A stretch of DNA of 64,000 nt. Origin: Phytobacter ursingii. Lineage in GTDB: Bacteria; Pseudomonadota; Gammaproteobacteria; Enterobacterales; Enterobacteriaceae. The stretch is from NCBI GenBank assembly GCA_901456055.1, contig CABDWT010000019.1, positions 372,001 to 436,000 of the forward strand, in the 5' to 3' direction. Each line of letters starts with the position of its first letter. The first letter of the stretch is position 1. Positions 19,601 to 29,512 of this stretch are shown in pieces. Below the pieces are notes generated by a model. The model saw nothing but the letters and a program-made list of their open reading frames with translations. It was not told the origin of the DNA and made no database searches. The position numbers were made by a program, and so were the translations under genes.

Positions 19601-20523
19601 TCGGACAGGGTTTGCGTCTCGTCGATGTGCACGCCCAGCGGCAATACATTGAGCACCGGCCCGGTCGCGGTCAGCGCCGCTGAGCCCATACGGCGCATAA
19701 AAATAAACCCGGCAGCGTAGTCCAGCCGCCCGCAGAGCCGCCCTAACCACAATGCCACCAGCGCCAACGCCAGGTCGGAGGGCTGGCACGTGCTCGCGGC
19801 CTGGGTCAAACGACGGAATGCGCCAGTATCCAGAGAGAGAGTCAGGCGCAGGATATCGGTCGTCGCCGCGCGGCCCGGTAGCGGTGCAGGCGACAGGGAA
19901 ACCGGTGCGGGTAGTAAGCGTTTTTGCTCCGCCCAGAAGGCTTTGTCTCGCTGCCAGGCGTCGCTCTGCTGATAGCGCTGATACTCCTCCACCACCTCTG
20001 CAAAGGGAGTAAACGGTGTCGGAGGCATCGCCTTGCCTGCGCGCATCGCACGGTAAATAGCGGCTATCTGGCGGGTAATGGCAGGGAAACTAAAGCCATC
20101 TACCAGCAAATGGTGATAACGCTGATACCAGTACCAGCGCTGGTCAGCAACCTGAATCAACTGGTGACAGAACAGAGGCTTACCGCTGTCCACGCGAAGT
20201 TCCTGCGCCAGATCGGCCTGCATTAACGTCAGCGCGCTCGCGTGCGGGTCGACGTGATGGCGAACATCCATCATCTCCGGCAGGGCAAACACGCCGTTAT
20301 CGTCCACATGCTGCCAGACCTCGCCGTTGTCTTCCGTAAAGCGCATACGCAGAGTGTCGGCCTGCGCCAGACCTTCTACGATGGCCTGCGCCAGCAACGG
20401 CGCGTCCAGTTCTCCGTCCAGTTCAACATAGTGGGCCACGCTCCAGGCGTTGGGCAGGGTGGAGAGTTTTTCTGCCATCCAGATCCCAGGCTGCGCCGCC
20501 ACGAGGGGTAAACGTGCGGTCAT
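16648..20523 (-). CDS. entF: EntF, enterobactin synthetase NRPS (C-A-PCP-TE)
   Basis: A 1291-residue nonribosomal peptide synthetase. A condensation domain occupies residues 1 to about 430 (HHLLVDG at 137-143). A serine-activating adenylation domain spans about 460-960 (IIFTSGSTGRPKG, YGPTEA, YRTGD). A carrier domain lies around 970-1045 (GGHSLLAM, phosphopantetheine serine), and the thioesterase (GYSLGG) trimerises and cyclises DHB-serine. I choose the ATG at 20523, 6 nt after AAGGAG; the ATG at 20529 touches that ribosome site. It follows ybdZ by 10 nt in the fes-ybdZ-entF operon. Confidence 0.97.
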   Translation of the reverse strand: MTARLPLVAAQPGIWMAEKLSTLPNAWSVAHYVELDGELDAPLLAQAIVEGLAQADTLRMRFTEDNGEVWQHVDDNGVFALPEMMDVRHHVDPHASALTLMQADLAQELRVDSGKPLFCHQLIQVADQRWYWYQRYHHLLVDGFSFPAITRQIAAIYRAMRAGKAMPPTPFTPFAEVVEEYQRYQQSDAWQRDKAFWAEQKRLLPAPVSLSPAPLPGRAATTDILRLTLSLDTGAFRRLTQAASTCQPSDLALALVALWLGRLCGRLDYAAGFIFMRRMGSAALTATGPVLNVLPLGVHIDETQTLSELANALAGQLKKMRRHQRYDAEQILRDAGRATGDEPLYGPVFNVKMFDYLLDVDGIAGQTHTLATGPVNDLEIALFPDEEGGLTLDVLANRSRYDESVLNNHVARLHSLLSQFAANPTLRCGEAQVIAPDEWQRIENINDTGMMLPATTLSQLVAEQAARTPDAPALADAHWQFSYREMREQVVALAQLLRERGVKPGDSVAVALPRSVFLTLALHGIVEAGAAWLPLDTGYPDERLRMMLEDARPRLLITSDDQLARFSDLPDLTHLCYTAPLTVTDGEPLALSRPHHTAYIIFTSGSTGRPKGVMVGQTAIVNRLLWMQNHYPLDAQDVVAQKTPCSFDVSVWEFWWPFIAGAQLVMAEPDAHRDPQALQRFFAHFGVTTTHFVPSMLAAFVTSLTPQTAQESCRTLNKVFCSGEALPAALCREWEQLTAVPLHNLYGPTEAAVDVSWYPAFGDELAAVKGNSVPIGYPVWNTGLRILDRMMQPVPPGVAGDLYLTGIQLAQGYLGRPDLTASRFIADPFAPGERMYRTGDVAQWLENGAVEYLGRSDDQLKIRGQRIELGEIDKALQTLTDVAQGVAHACVLNQAAAGNGDARQLVGYVVSESGLPLDLTALREQLSMQLPPHMVPVALLQLSELPLSANGKLDRKALPLPEPARKQAGRALNPGAETQIAQAFSALLGCEIQHAQADFFALGGHSLLAMRLAAQLSQTFERPVTPGQVMVASTVEKLATLLTQAQADSQLGLETLLPLRDGDGPVLFCFHPASGFAWQFSVLARYLSPRWGIIGIQSPRPEGPMQQAATLDEICEHHIATLLARQPHGPYHLLGYSLGGTLAQGIAARLQARGETVAFLGLLDTWPPETQNWAEKEANGLDPAVLAEIERERQAFLAAQKGQASTELFAAIEGNYGDAVRLLTTAHSVKFDGKATLFVAERTLTSGLDPQKAWAPWVGELEVYRQDCAHVDIISPQAFEAIGPVVRELLG

Positions 20524-20533
20524 TCGCATCTCC

Positions 20534-20737
20534 TTAGCTGGCGTGGTGCGCCGGGGTTAACGTCTGCCAGTGGGCTTTAAGCCACTCGTTACATACCTCC
20601 TGCGAGGCGGGCTGGCAGACTACGCGCCAGCCTTGCGGTAATGCGCACGGCTGCGGCCACAGGCTGAATTGCTGCTGCGCATTTTGCAGAATATAAAATT
20701 GCCCTTGCGGATTATCGAAGGGATTGCTGAATTCCAT
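20534..20737 (-). CDS. ybdZ: YbdZ, MbtH-like NRPS accessory protein
   Basis: A 67-residue MbtH-family protein, with NPFDNPQGQFYILQN at the N-terminus and the hallmark tryptophans in SLWP, GWRVV and EWLKAHW. Such proteins bind and stabilise adenylation domains, here that of EntF encoded immediately downstream. AGGAG precedes the ATG. It lies 25 nt after fes. Confidence 0.96.
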   Translation of the reverse strand: MEFSNPFDNPQGQFYILQNAQQQFSLWPQPCALPQGWRVVCQPASQEVCNEWLKAHWQTLTPAHHAS

Positions 20738-20762
20738 ACCAGGCTCCTGTCGTAAATTGCGC

Positions 20763-21983
20763 TTATCGCCCGGCGCGAGTCAGCGGTTGCCAGAGGGTCA
20801 TAAGCCCTGCGGTCAGCCCGCCGCGCCAGCAAAGCGCATCATGTCCGCCGTCAACCTGACGCCAGAAAACCGTCTGCTGTGGGTGTTGTAATTGGGCATA
20901 CAGGGCCTGATTGGCCCGAAAAATGAGCGGCTCGCGCACGCCAGCTTCCAGCACAATGCGCAACCCTTGCGCCGTGAGCTCGCCGCGTTTGAGTTGTTCG
21001 ATAAGAAGGCCATCTTGCTGCCCGTCGCGCGTTGGCCACCAGAAGGAGCCCGACTGGCTCAACACGCAGCCAAAACGCTGCGGCCAGTTCAAGGCGGCAT
21101 ACAACGATGACAAACCGCCAAAACTTTGTCCGGCCACCACCGTGCGACCAGCATCATCACTAAAAGGGGTTGTTGCACGCACGCGCGGCAATAACTCCTG
21201 CTGAACCGCCAGCCAGAAATCAGGATTACAGGGCAGTTCCTGGCTGCGGTGGGCCATATCAATCACATCGATAAGCACATAGACCGCAGGCGGCAACACC
21301 CCCTGCGCAGTCAGGGCCGCCAGCGCAGGCCAGACAGGCATGCTTTCAGCCCAGAACTGGCCATCAAGCAGTATCGCCAGCGGACGCTCAGCGCTGTGGT
21401 CATCACCAGTGGCGTACACCCATACGCGGCGCTGGTTATTCAGGCGATGGCTGTGCCATGTCATCTCTGTCGCCGGAGTGTATGGCGTAGCAGGCAGATC
21501 CCAGCCTGGCTGAGGCGGTGCGCCGGGCATTGCCAGCGGCGACACGGGATGGCCTCGCCCGCCACGCCAGCAATGGGAATTAAGCGGATCGGCAATGGCG
21601 CGTGGCAGCAGTTTACGCCAGCCTTCGCGCAGGCTGGCGCGATCGGGCGGGGATTGGGCAAGAACCTGCGGTGAGAAGTCGTCAGCATGGTCGGAGGGGA
21701 TCAGGCAATAGCTTCCGCGCCAGCCTGATTCCAGTCGCGTTTGCCAGTACCAGACATCCGTTCCGGGAATACGCGCCAGTGATTGCGGCGTCGCCTGTTG
21801 ATGATGGTCGGTAACACCCGTGATATAAATCCAGACACGTTGGATCCGCGAGGTGGTTTCTGTACCTGCCGGGTCACGCCACCAGAAGGTAACCTCATAT
21901 TTGCCTTCGCTCTCCAGACGCCACTCTGGCCCCTCTTTTGTTTGCCACCAGGCCTCGCTTCCCGCTATCGACGTCAACGCCAT
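20763..21983 (-). CDS. fes: Fes, enterobactin esterase
   Basis: A 406-residue cytoplasmic esterase that hydrolyses ferric enterobactin to free the iron. An N-terminal Ig-like enterochelin-esterase domain (WWRDPAGTE, VWIYITGVTDHHQ) precedes an alpha/beta-hydrolase domain with the nucleophile in GQSFGG and the catalytic histidine in DGGHDALCW. GAGG precedes the ATG at 21983. It diverges from fepA over a shared iron-regulated promoter. Confidence 0.97.
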   Translation of the reverse strand: MALTSIAGSEAWWQTKEGPEWRLESEGKYEVTFWWRDPAGTETTSRIQRVWIYITGVTDHHQQATPQSLARIPGTDVWYWQTRLESGWRGSYCLIPSDHADDFSPQVLAQSPPDRASLREGWRKLLPRAIADPLNSHCWRGGRGHPVSPLAMPGAPPQPGWDLPATPYTPATEMTWHSHRLNNQRRVWVYATGDDHSAERPLAILLDGQFWAESMPVWPALAALTAQGVLPPAVYVLIDVIDMAHRSQELPCNPDFWLAVQQELLPRVRATTPFSDDAGRTVVAGQSFGGLSSLYAALNWPQRFGCVLSQSGSFWWPTRDGQQDGLLIEQLKRGELTAQGLRIVLEAGVREPLIFRANQALYAQLQHPQQTVFWRQVDGGHDALCWRGGLTAGLMTLWQPLTRAGR

Positions 21984-22027
21984 AACCTCATTTTATCTGT
22001 GGAAACTTTTGCTTGCAGATTAAGAAA

Positions 22028-22070
22028 TATTGATAATATTATTGATAACTATTTGCATTTGCAATAGCGT
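22028..22070. promoter_or_regulatory. fes/fepA divergent promoter with Fur-binding region
   Basis: The stretch TGATAATATTATTGATAAC followed by TATTTGCATTTGC appears the same as the E. coli fepA-fes control region as I remember it. Its repeated GATAAT hexamers are the usual Fur-binding units. It lies between the fes start (21983) and the fepA start (22233). Confidence 0.8.
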
Positions 22071-22232
22071 ATTGTCGCGCTTTGGCGAGCGCGTCTTTCA
22101 TTATCACAATGCCCTCGTTTGCGGTTTTCTCAGGATGAGCCCCTTTGCAAATGAATGGCAATGGCATGCCGTATTCCTTACCCGCTGGGAAAAGGAACTA
22201 CCGGGAATGCGGCAAGAAAAGCAGGAAAAACA

Positions 22233-24488
22233 ATGAAAAATAACATTCGTTCCCTGACCTTATTGGTCAATCTGGGGATTTATGGCGCTGCTTTGCCCGC
22301 TTTCGCGGCAGAGACGACGACCAGTGACACAGACAGCCATGATGACACCATGGTAGTGACCGCCGCGCAGCAGAATTTGCAGGCGCCGGGGGTGTCTACC
22401 ATCACCGCTGATGAGATTCGTAAAAACCCGCCCGCCCGTGATGTTTCCGAAATTATCCGTACCATGCCCGGCGTTAACCTGACGGGAAACTCCACCAGTG
22501 GTCAGCGTGGCAATAACCGCCAGATTGATATCCGCGGTATGGGGCCGGAAAATACCCTGATCCTGGTCGACGGAAAACCGGTCACCAGCCGCAACTCCGT
22601 GCGTCAGGGCTGGCGCGGCGAGCGCGATACCCGTGGCGATACCAGTTGGGTACCGGCAGAGATGATCGAGCGTATTGAGGTTATTCGTGGCCCGGCCGCC
22701 GCGCGTTATGGCAACGGCGCCGCGGGCGGCGTGGTGAATATCATTACCAAAAAACCGACTGACCAGGCCTGGCACGGTTCGTGGAACAGCTATTTCAATG
22801 CGCCGGAACACAAAGACGAAGGCGCGACCAAACGTACCGACTTTAGCCTGAGCGGCCCGCTGGGCGGCGATTTCAGCTTCCGTCTGTACGGTAACCTGAA
22901 TAAAACGCAGGCCGATGCCTGGGATATCAACCAGGATCACCAGTCGCAGCGTACCGGTATCTACGCCAACACTATGGCCGCAGGGCGTGAAGGGGTGGAG
23001 AACAAAGATATTAACGGCGTGGTGCGTTGGGATTTCGCGCCGCAGCAAGCGCTGGAGTTTCAGGCCGGTTACAGCCGCCAGGGGAACCTGTACGCGGGCG
23101 ACACCCAGAACACCAACAATGACAGCAGCACCAACAACTATGTGAAGGAAAACTACGGTAAAGAGACCAACCGTCTCTATCGCCAGAACTATTCCATCAA
23201 CTGGACGGGCGCCTGGGATAACGGCGTCACCACCAATAACTGGGCGCAGTATGAACATACCCGCAACTCGCGCCTTGGCGAAGGGCTGGCCGGCGGGCTG
23301 GAAGGTTTGTTCAACAGCAATAAGTTCGCGGATATCGATCTGGCAGACGTGATGCTGCACAGCGAAGCCAGCGTACCGTTTGAATGGCTTATCAACCAGA
23401 ACCTGACGGTGGGTACCGAATGGAACCAGCAGCGTATGAAGGACATGGCGTCCAACACCCAGGCACTGCAAGGTGGCCCGATTGCCGGTTTCGCCAGCAC
23501 GGGCCGTAGCCCTTACTCCAGCGCGGAAATCTTCTCTGTCTTCGCCGAAGACAATATGGAAGTGACCGACACCACCATGCTGACGCCGGGTCTGCGTTTC
23601 GATCACCATACGGTAGTCGGCAATAACTGGAGCCCGTCGCTGAACCTGTCACAAGGCCTGGGCGATGACTTTACCCTGAAAATGGGGATCGCCCGCGCCT
23701 ATAAAGCACCAAGCCTGTACCAGACGAACCCGAACTACATTCTCTACAGCAAGGGTCAGGGCTGTTACGCCAGTGGGACCGGCGTGGGCTGCTACATGAT
23801 GGGTAACGACGACCTGAAAGCCGAAACCAGCATCAACAAAGAGATTGGTCTGGAGTTCAAACATGAAGGCTGGCTGGCGGGCGTGACCTGGTTCCGCAAC
23901 GACTACCGCAACAAGATTGAAGCGGGCTATTCACCGTTAAGCCAGACCAAAGTCGGCAGCACCAAAACCGATATCTATCAGTGGGAAAACGTACCTAAGG
24001 CGGTCGTTGAAGGTCTGGAAGGGACGCTGAACATTCCGGTCACCGATGCGGTGACCCTGAGCAACAATGTCACGTACATGCTGCAAAGTAAGAACAAAAC
24101 CACCGGTGAACGCCTGTCGATCATCCCTGAATATACCCTCAACTCAACGCTGAGCTGGCAGGTTGTGCAGGATGTTTCCGTGCAGTCCACTTTCACCTGG
24201 TACGGCAAACAACAGCCGAAGAAATATGACTACCAGGGTAACCCGGTTACCGGTTCTGCGAAGGACGAAGTCAGCCCGTACAGCATTGTTGGCCTGAGCG
24301 GCACCTGGGATGTGAACAAGTACGTGAGCCTGACCGCAGGCGTCGATAACGTGTTTGATAAACGTCACTGGCGTATGGGGAATGCCCAGACAACCGGCGG
24401 AACAACCGGCTATATGTATGGCGCAGGCGCCAATACGTATAACGAATCGGGCCGTACCTGGTATATGGGTATCAATACCCACTTTTAA
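22233..24488 (+). CDS. fepA: FepA, outer-membrane ferric-enterobactin receptor
   Basis: A 751-residue TonB-dependent receptor. A signal peptide (cleaved near AFAAETTT) is followed by the TonB box DDTMVVTA, a plug domain with NLTGNSTSGQRGNNRQIDIR and RGPAAARYGNGAAGG, and a 22-strand barrel ending in the terminal phenylalanine of NTHF. I start it at 22233 (MKNNIRS), with AGGA upstream and a proper signal peptide; the frame open from 22155 adds an implausible leader. It is followed by entD, as in E. coli. Confidence 0.97.
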   Translation: MKNNIRSLTLLVNLGIYGAALPAFAAETTTSDTDSHDDTMVVTAAQQNLQAPGVSTITADEIRKNPPARDVSEIIRTMPGVNLTGNSTSGQRGNNRQIDIRGMGPENTLILVDGKPVTSRNSVRQGWRGERDTRGDTSWVPAEMIERIEVIRGPAAARYGNGAAGGVVNIITKKPTDQAWHGSWNSYFNAPEHKDEGATKRTDFSLSGPLGGDFSFRLYGNLNKTQADAWDINQDHQSQRTGIYANTMAAGREGVENKDINGVVRWDFAPQQALEFQAGYSRQGNLYAGDTQNTNNDSSTNNYVKENYGKETNRLYRQNYSINWTGAWDNGVTTNNWAQYEHTRNSRLGEGLAGGLEGLFNSNKFADIDLADVMLHSEASVPFEWLINQNLTVGTEWNQQRMKDMASNTQALQGGPIAGFASTGRSPYSSAEIFSVFAEDNMEVTDTTMLTPGLRFDHHTVVGNNWSPSLNLSQGLGDDFTLKMGIARAYKAPSLYQTNPNYILYSKGQGCYASGTGVGCYMMGNDDLKAETSINKEIGLEFKHEGWLAGVTWFRNDYRNKIEAGYSPLSQTKVGSTKTDIYQWENVPKAVVEGLEGTLNIPVTDAVTLSNNVTYMLQSKNKTTGERLSIIPEYTLNSTLSWQVVQDVSVQSTFTWYGKQQPKKYDYQGNPVTGSAKDEVSPYSIVGLSGTWDVNKYVSLTAGVDNVFDKRHWRMGNAQTTGGTTGYMYGAGANTYNESGRTWYMGINTHF

Positions 24489-24499
24489 GCACCAACCTT

Positions 24500-24521
24500 C
24501 CCTCTCCCTGCGGGGAGAGGG
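24500..24521. repeat. Single palindromic repeat between fepA and entD
   Basis: CCCTCTCCC and GGGAGAGGG flank a 4-nt loop. It is the same unit found doubled at 3417-3492 and again at 63640. It may trim fepA-to-entD read-through. Confidence 0.7.
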
Positions 24522-24538
24522 CGGGCGTAAGGCGACAT

Positions 24539-25201
24539 ATGCACACCGTTCACTCCACGTTAACCCTCGATTCCCACCCGGTCCATCTCATCACCTTTGA
24601 CCCCGCCACCTTTGCAGAGCGCGACCTTTTATGGCTACCCCACCATCACCGCTTAGCCCACGCCGGACGTAAGCGTAAAAGCGAACATCTGGCCGGGCGA
24701 ATTGCCGCCGTGCATGCCCTGCGCGAGTATGGTCATCAGGCCGTGCCCGGTATCGCCCCTGGCGGTGAACCGCGCTGGCCCTCCGGGCTTCACGGCAGCA
24801 TCAGCCATACCGGGCAGACCGCTGTCGCCGTTGTCTCATCTGCCTGTGTCGGCGTGGATATTGAGAGCGTATTCTCTTCTCAACTGAGTAATGAGATCGC
24901 CGAAAGCATCGCCAATGCCGAAGAATACGCATTACTACAGTGTGCCTCGCTTCCTTTTGAACGGGGATTAACGCTTACCTTTTCAGCAAAAGAGAGTCTT
25001 TTCAAAGCGTTTTCCGCCATCGCCCTCCCCTTCCCTGGCTTTCACAGCGCGCAGCTTATCGCACTCACTGACCGTTCACTCACCCTGCGCATAACTGAAC
25101 AATTTAGCCAACAATATGCAGGCATATGCGTCGATATCCCATGGATTATGCATACAAACCAGGTCATCACTCTGGCATCCGGCCTCCCCTCAGGATCGTG
25201 A
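24539..25201 (+). CDS. entD: EntD, 4'-phosphopantetheinyl transferase
   Basis: A 220-residue Sfp/EntD-type transferase that attaches phosphopantetheine to the EntB and EntF carrier domains. The magnesium-binding GVDIES is at residues 105-110 and FSAKES at 148-153. The ISHT motif around residues 88-91 is also present. It is slightly longer than E. coli EntD, with an extended C-terminal tail. It lies 50 nt after fepA. Confidence 0.95.
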   Translation: MHTVHSTLTLDSHPVHLITFDPATFAERDLLWLPHHHRLAHAGRKRKSEHLAGRIAAVHALREYGHQAVPGIAPGGEPRWPSGLHGSISHTGQTAVAVVSSACVGVDIESVFSSQLSNEIAESIANAEEYALLQCASLPFERGLTLTFSAKESLFKAFSAIALPFPGFHSAQLIALTDRSLTLRITEQFSQQYAGICVDIPWIMHTNQVITLASGLPSGS

Positions 25202-25272
25202 TCGTTTTCTCCTTTTAAGAAATTTGCTGCACAAACGATAGACAGTTAGCGATTGCCGTTTTATCGTTAACT

Positions 25273-26260
<988 letters not shown>

Positions 26261-26273
26261 CAGCGGAGATGTT

Positions 26274-26882
26274 ATGTCGTTAAAACAATGGGGTGCTGCA
26301 TTCATAGGGTGCACCACCCTGTTGCTGACGGCCTGCACGGTGGTGGATCTTGATGAAAACGGCAAGCCGATAATGCCTGCCGATCCGAATGCGAAAGCCA
26401 GCTTCGACAACATGACCCCACAGCAGATCGCGCAACAAACATGGCAAGAACGCGTCATTGACGCCGCCCACAAGCATGCGTTGGACGCCACCACACTCAC
26501 CACACAAATGAAGGCATCAAGCAGCCAACCCCAGAGCGTCTTTGTACAACTGACAAGCCGGGTTGAACGTGTTGATCTCAGCAATGAGCGCGAACAAAAG
26601 CTGGTCATAACCTTCAACGGGCAGCCGCTGGAAGTGCAGACGGGACCGGTTATTCAGGGCAACGCCATTCGCGACGCCACTGGTTTTAAATTTGAAGACT
26701 TTACCAACCAGGTTCAGTTTGCGCAGTTATCGCGGGCTTACAACCGTGAAGCGATAAAACACCTACCCAAAATTGATGACAGTTGGGCGGGCAAACAGGC
26801 CACCGTACTGATGGCCGTCACACTGACTGGCGGTAAGGCAACCCAGGCCGCAGCACTGGAGTTGAAACAGGAGGCACAGTAA
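26274..26882 (+). CDS. DUF2291-type lipoprotein of the sugar ABC operon
   Basis: A 202-residue protein with a lipoprotein signal: hydrophobic segment, lipobox LLTAC and acceptor Cys21. After the cysteine come VVDLDENGKPI and a soluble domain that I place in the DUF2291 group, seen beside RbsB/RbsA/RbsC-like importers. The function is unknown; a role in ligand delivery or complex assembly at the inner membrane is a guess. It lies 13 nt after the binding-protein gene and its stop overlaps the ATPase start by one base. Confidence 0.8.
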   Translation: MSLKQWGAAFIGCTTLLLTACTVVDLDENGKPIMPADPNAKASFDNMTPQQIAQQTWQERVIDAAHKHALDATTLTTQMKASSSQPQSVFVQLTSRVERVDLSNEREQKLVITFNGQPLEVQTGPVIQGNAIRDATGFKFEDFTNQVQFAQLSRAYNREAIKHLPKIDDSWAGKQATVLMAVTLTGGKATQAAALELKQEAQ

Positions 26883-28408
26883 TGAGCGATGTACCTGTGG
26901 ATGACATTATCCTGCGCACGCGCGGCGTGTCGATGCTCTTTCCCGGCACCGTGGCGCTGGACAATGTGGATTACAACGTCTGGCGCGGCAAAGTGAACGT
27001 GATTATCGGTGAGAATGGCGCAGGGAAATCCACCCTGATGAAAATTCTTGCCGGTGTGCAGCAACCGAGCCTGGGTGAAATCGAACTGAACGGTAAACCG
27101 GTACACATTTCCAGCACCCGCGCCGCTGCCGCCCTGGGTATCGGCATGGTGCACCAGGAGCTGAATCTGTTTGAAAACCTGAATGTGGCCGAGAACATTT
27201 TCCTGGGACGCGAGCTACAAAAAGGAATTGCCCCTATCGACGAAGCCGAACAGGAAAAACGAACGGCAGAGCTGTTAAAGCGCCTCGACCAGCCTATTTC
27301 TCCCAAAGAACTGGTGGGAAATCTGAAAGTAGGCCAGCAGCAACTGGTGGAGATAGCCAAAGCGCTGGCAGAAGACGCGGACATTTTGATCCTCGACGAA
27401 CCCACATCGGCGCTGAGTAAAACGGAAGTGGAAATCCTCTTTCGCGTGATCCGCGAACTGACCCGCCAGGGGGTGTCAATTATCTATATTTCGCACCGCC
27501 TGGAAGAGTTAATGGCCATTGGCGATGTGATCACCATTTTGCGCGATGGCAAGTTTCAGGCTGAGGCGAAAGTCTGCGACATCGACGTGCCGTGGATCGT
27601 CCGCGAAATGCTCGGCAGCGATCCGGTCAGTAATTTTCTGAAACCGGGCCGCACCTTTGGCGCGCCGGTGCTGGAAGCGGAGCACATCACCTGCGTGAAC
27701 AGCGCGGGCAATGCGGTGGTGGACGATGTGAGTTTTAAGGTGCACAGCGGCGAAATTGTCGGGATTTACGGCCTGATGGGCGCGGGAAGGACGGAGCTGT
27801 TCGAATGCATGCTCGGTACCGAACGCAACTATCTGGGCAAATTATGGCTCGACAGCAAACCCGTGCCGCAGCGGCTGGCAACGGCGGATCGCATCCGCAT
27901 GGGGATGAGCCTGGTACCGGAAGACAGAAAGCGGACCGGTATTTTTCCCATCTCGTCGGTGGCGACCAATCTGACCATCGCCAGCCTGTGGCGGCGGTTA
28001 CAGCGTGGGATCACCATTTCGCAAAAAGAGGAGCAGGCGGTGGTGGCCAGCACCATTGGTAACCTGTCGATTAAAGTCTCGACGCCGGACGTTGAAATCC
28101 AGGCGCTAAGCGGCGGTAACCAGCAGAAAGTGGTGATCGGCCGCTCGCTGTTGACCAACCCGAAAGTTCTGTTTCTGGATGAACCGACACGCGGCATTGA
28201 CGTGGGAGCGAAAGCCGACGTCTTCCGCATGATGGTGCAACTCTCCGAACAGGGGATCGCAGTGGTCTTTTCCACCTCCGATCTGAAAGAAATTATGGCG
28301 GTATCTGACCGCATTCTGGTGATGTCCGGCGGCAAACTCACCGCCGATATCGTGCGCGATCGGGCCGAAGAATCGGCGCTGGTAACGGCAAGTGCTCAGG
28401 GGTTCTGA
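26882..28408 (+). CDS. CUT2-class sugar ABC transporter ATPase
   Basis: A 508-residue ATPase with two nucleotide-binding domains. The first has Walker A GENGAGKS (about residues 40-47) and Walker B ILILDEPTSAL. The second has the usual degenerate P-loop GLMGAGRTE, the signature ALSGGNQQKVVIGR and Walker B LFLDEPTRGID. This layout is that of RbsA, MglA and XylG. TAATG overlap with the preceding gene and a 1-nt gap to the permease indicate one operon. Confidence 0.94.
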   Translation: MSDVPVDDIILRTRGVSMLFPGTVALDNVDYNVWRGKVNVIIGENGAGKSTLMKILAGVQQPSLGEIELNGKPVHISSTRAAAALGIGMVHQELNLFENLNVAENIFLGRELQKGIAPIDEAEQEKRTAELLKRLDQPISPKELVGNLKVGQQQLVEIAKALAEDADILILDEPTSALSKTEVEILFRVIRELTRQGVSIIYISHRLEELMAIGDVITILRDGKFQAEAKVCDIDVPWIVREMLGSDPVSNFLKPGRTFGAPVLEAEHITCVNSAGNAVVDDVSFKVHSGEIVGIYGLMGAGRTELFECMLGTERNYLGKLWLDSKPVPQRLATADRIRMGMSLVPEDRKRTGIFPISSVATNLTIASLWRRLQRGITISQKEEQAVVASTIGNLSIKVSTPDVEIQALSGGNQQKVVIGRSLLTNPKVLFLDEPTRGIDVGAKADVFRMMVQLSEQGIAVVFSTSDLKEIMAVSDRILVMSGGKLTADIVRDRAEESALVTASAQGF

Positions 28409-28409
28409 T

Positions 28410-29498
28410 ATGAAAACAACACAATCTGTGGCAGTGGCCCCGCGCGCAAGCGCATCGCTGTCACGCGAAAGCATTCTGCTTCTGCTATTGAAGCTGCGAA
28501 CTTTTATTGCGCTGTTCCTGATTGTTGGCTTCTTTACCGCCACGGTGCCCGGCTTCCTGTCAACGGGGAGCCTGGTGATCATGATTAAGCATATTGCTAT
28601 CAACGCTTTCCTGGCGCTGGGCATTACCTTTGTCATCATCACCGCCGGCATCGATTTGTCCATTGGCGCAACGCTCGGCCTGTGCGGGATGATCGCTGGC
28701 TGGATGATCACCAAAGGCATTGTGTTGCCGATGTTTGGCATCGCCATTTTTCCCAGCGTGTGGGTGATTGTGCCCCTGGTGTTATTGATTGGCGGCTTCA
28801 TCGGCGCGGTGAATGGCTGGATCATCACCCGCTATAATGTCGCCCCCTTTATCTGCACACTCGGTACCATGTACGTGCTGCGTGGCGCCGCCATGCTCAC
28901 CTCTGACGGTCAAACCTTTCCGGGGCTTTCCGGCAATCCATTACTGGGCAACACGGGTTTTGATGAGATTGGCGCAGGTACGCTGTTTGGCATTCCATGG
29001 GCCATCTGGCTGATGATTGTGCTGGCGGTGATGATTGCCTATGTTGCTCGTCGCCTGCCTTTTGGTCGCCACGTTTACGCCATCGGCGATAACGAGCGTG
29101 CGGCAGAGCTTTCCGGTGTGAAGGTGAAGCAGGTCAAAATCTGGGTCTACACCATCTCCGGTTTCTGCGCGGCGCTGGCCGGGATCGTGGTGTCCGCACA
29201 GTTGCTGGCAAGCCACCCGGCGAACGGGACGGCCTTTGAAATGAACGCCATCGCCGCCGTGGTGCTCGGCGGCACCTCGCTGGCAGGTGGTCGCGGTACG
29301 GTGCTAGGTACGTTAATTGGCGCGTTCGTGATCGGCTTCCTCGCCGACGGTCTGGTGATGATGGGCGTGAGCGAGTTCTGGCAGATGGTGATTAAAGGTA
29401 TCGTGATTATTGTCGCGGTCATCATCGACCAGATGCAAAACCGGATGCAACAAAAGGCGGCGGTGGTGGCGCAAAAGGCAGTGATAGAAAACAAGTAG
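28410..29498 (+). CDS. CUT2-class sugar ABC transporter permease
   Basis: A 362-residue RbsC/XylH-like permease with about ten membrane spans. Family landmarks are ITAGIDLSIGATLGLCGM, YAIGDNERAAELSGVKV (the cytoplasmic EAA-like loop) and AAVVLGGTSLAGGRGTVLGTLIGA. I start it at 28410 (MKTTQS), directly after the ATPase TGA; the ORF from 28392 overlaps the ATPase. Last gene of the importer operon. An unusual pair of interlocked hairpins follows. Confidence 0.93.
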   Translation: MKTTQSVAVAPRASASLSRESILLLLLKLRTFIALFLIVGFFTATVPGFLSTGSLVIMIKHIAINAFLALGITFVIITAGIDLSIGATLGLCGMIAGWMITKGIVLPMFGIAIFPSVWVIVPLVLLIGGFIGAVNGWIITRYNVAPFICTLGTMYVLRGAAMLTSDGQTFPGLSGNPLLGNTGFDEIGAGTLFGIPWAIWLMIVLAVMIAYVARRLPFGRHVYAIGDNERAAELSGVKVKQVKIWVYTISGFCAALAGIVVSAQLLASHPANGTAFEMNAIAAVVLGGTSLAGGRGTVLGTLIGAFVIGFLADGLVMMGVSEFWQMVIKGIVIIVAVIIDQMQNRMQQKAAVVAQKAVIENK

Positions 29499-29512
29499 GT
29501 CTACGGCCCCTA

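Noticed and set aside
22260-23609. 449-codon open frame antisense to fepA
   Set aside because: It is complementary to a highly conserved receptor gene and rich in Val/Gly/Arg from GC-skewed codon shadowing; no ribosome site or family resemblance.
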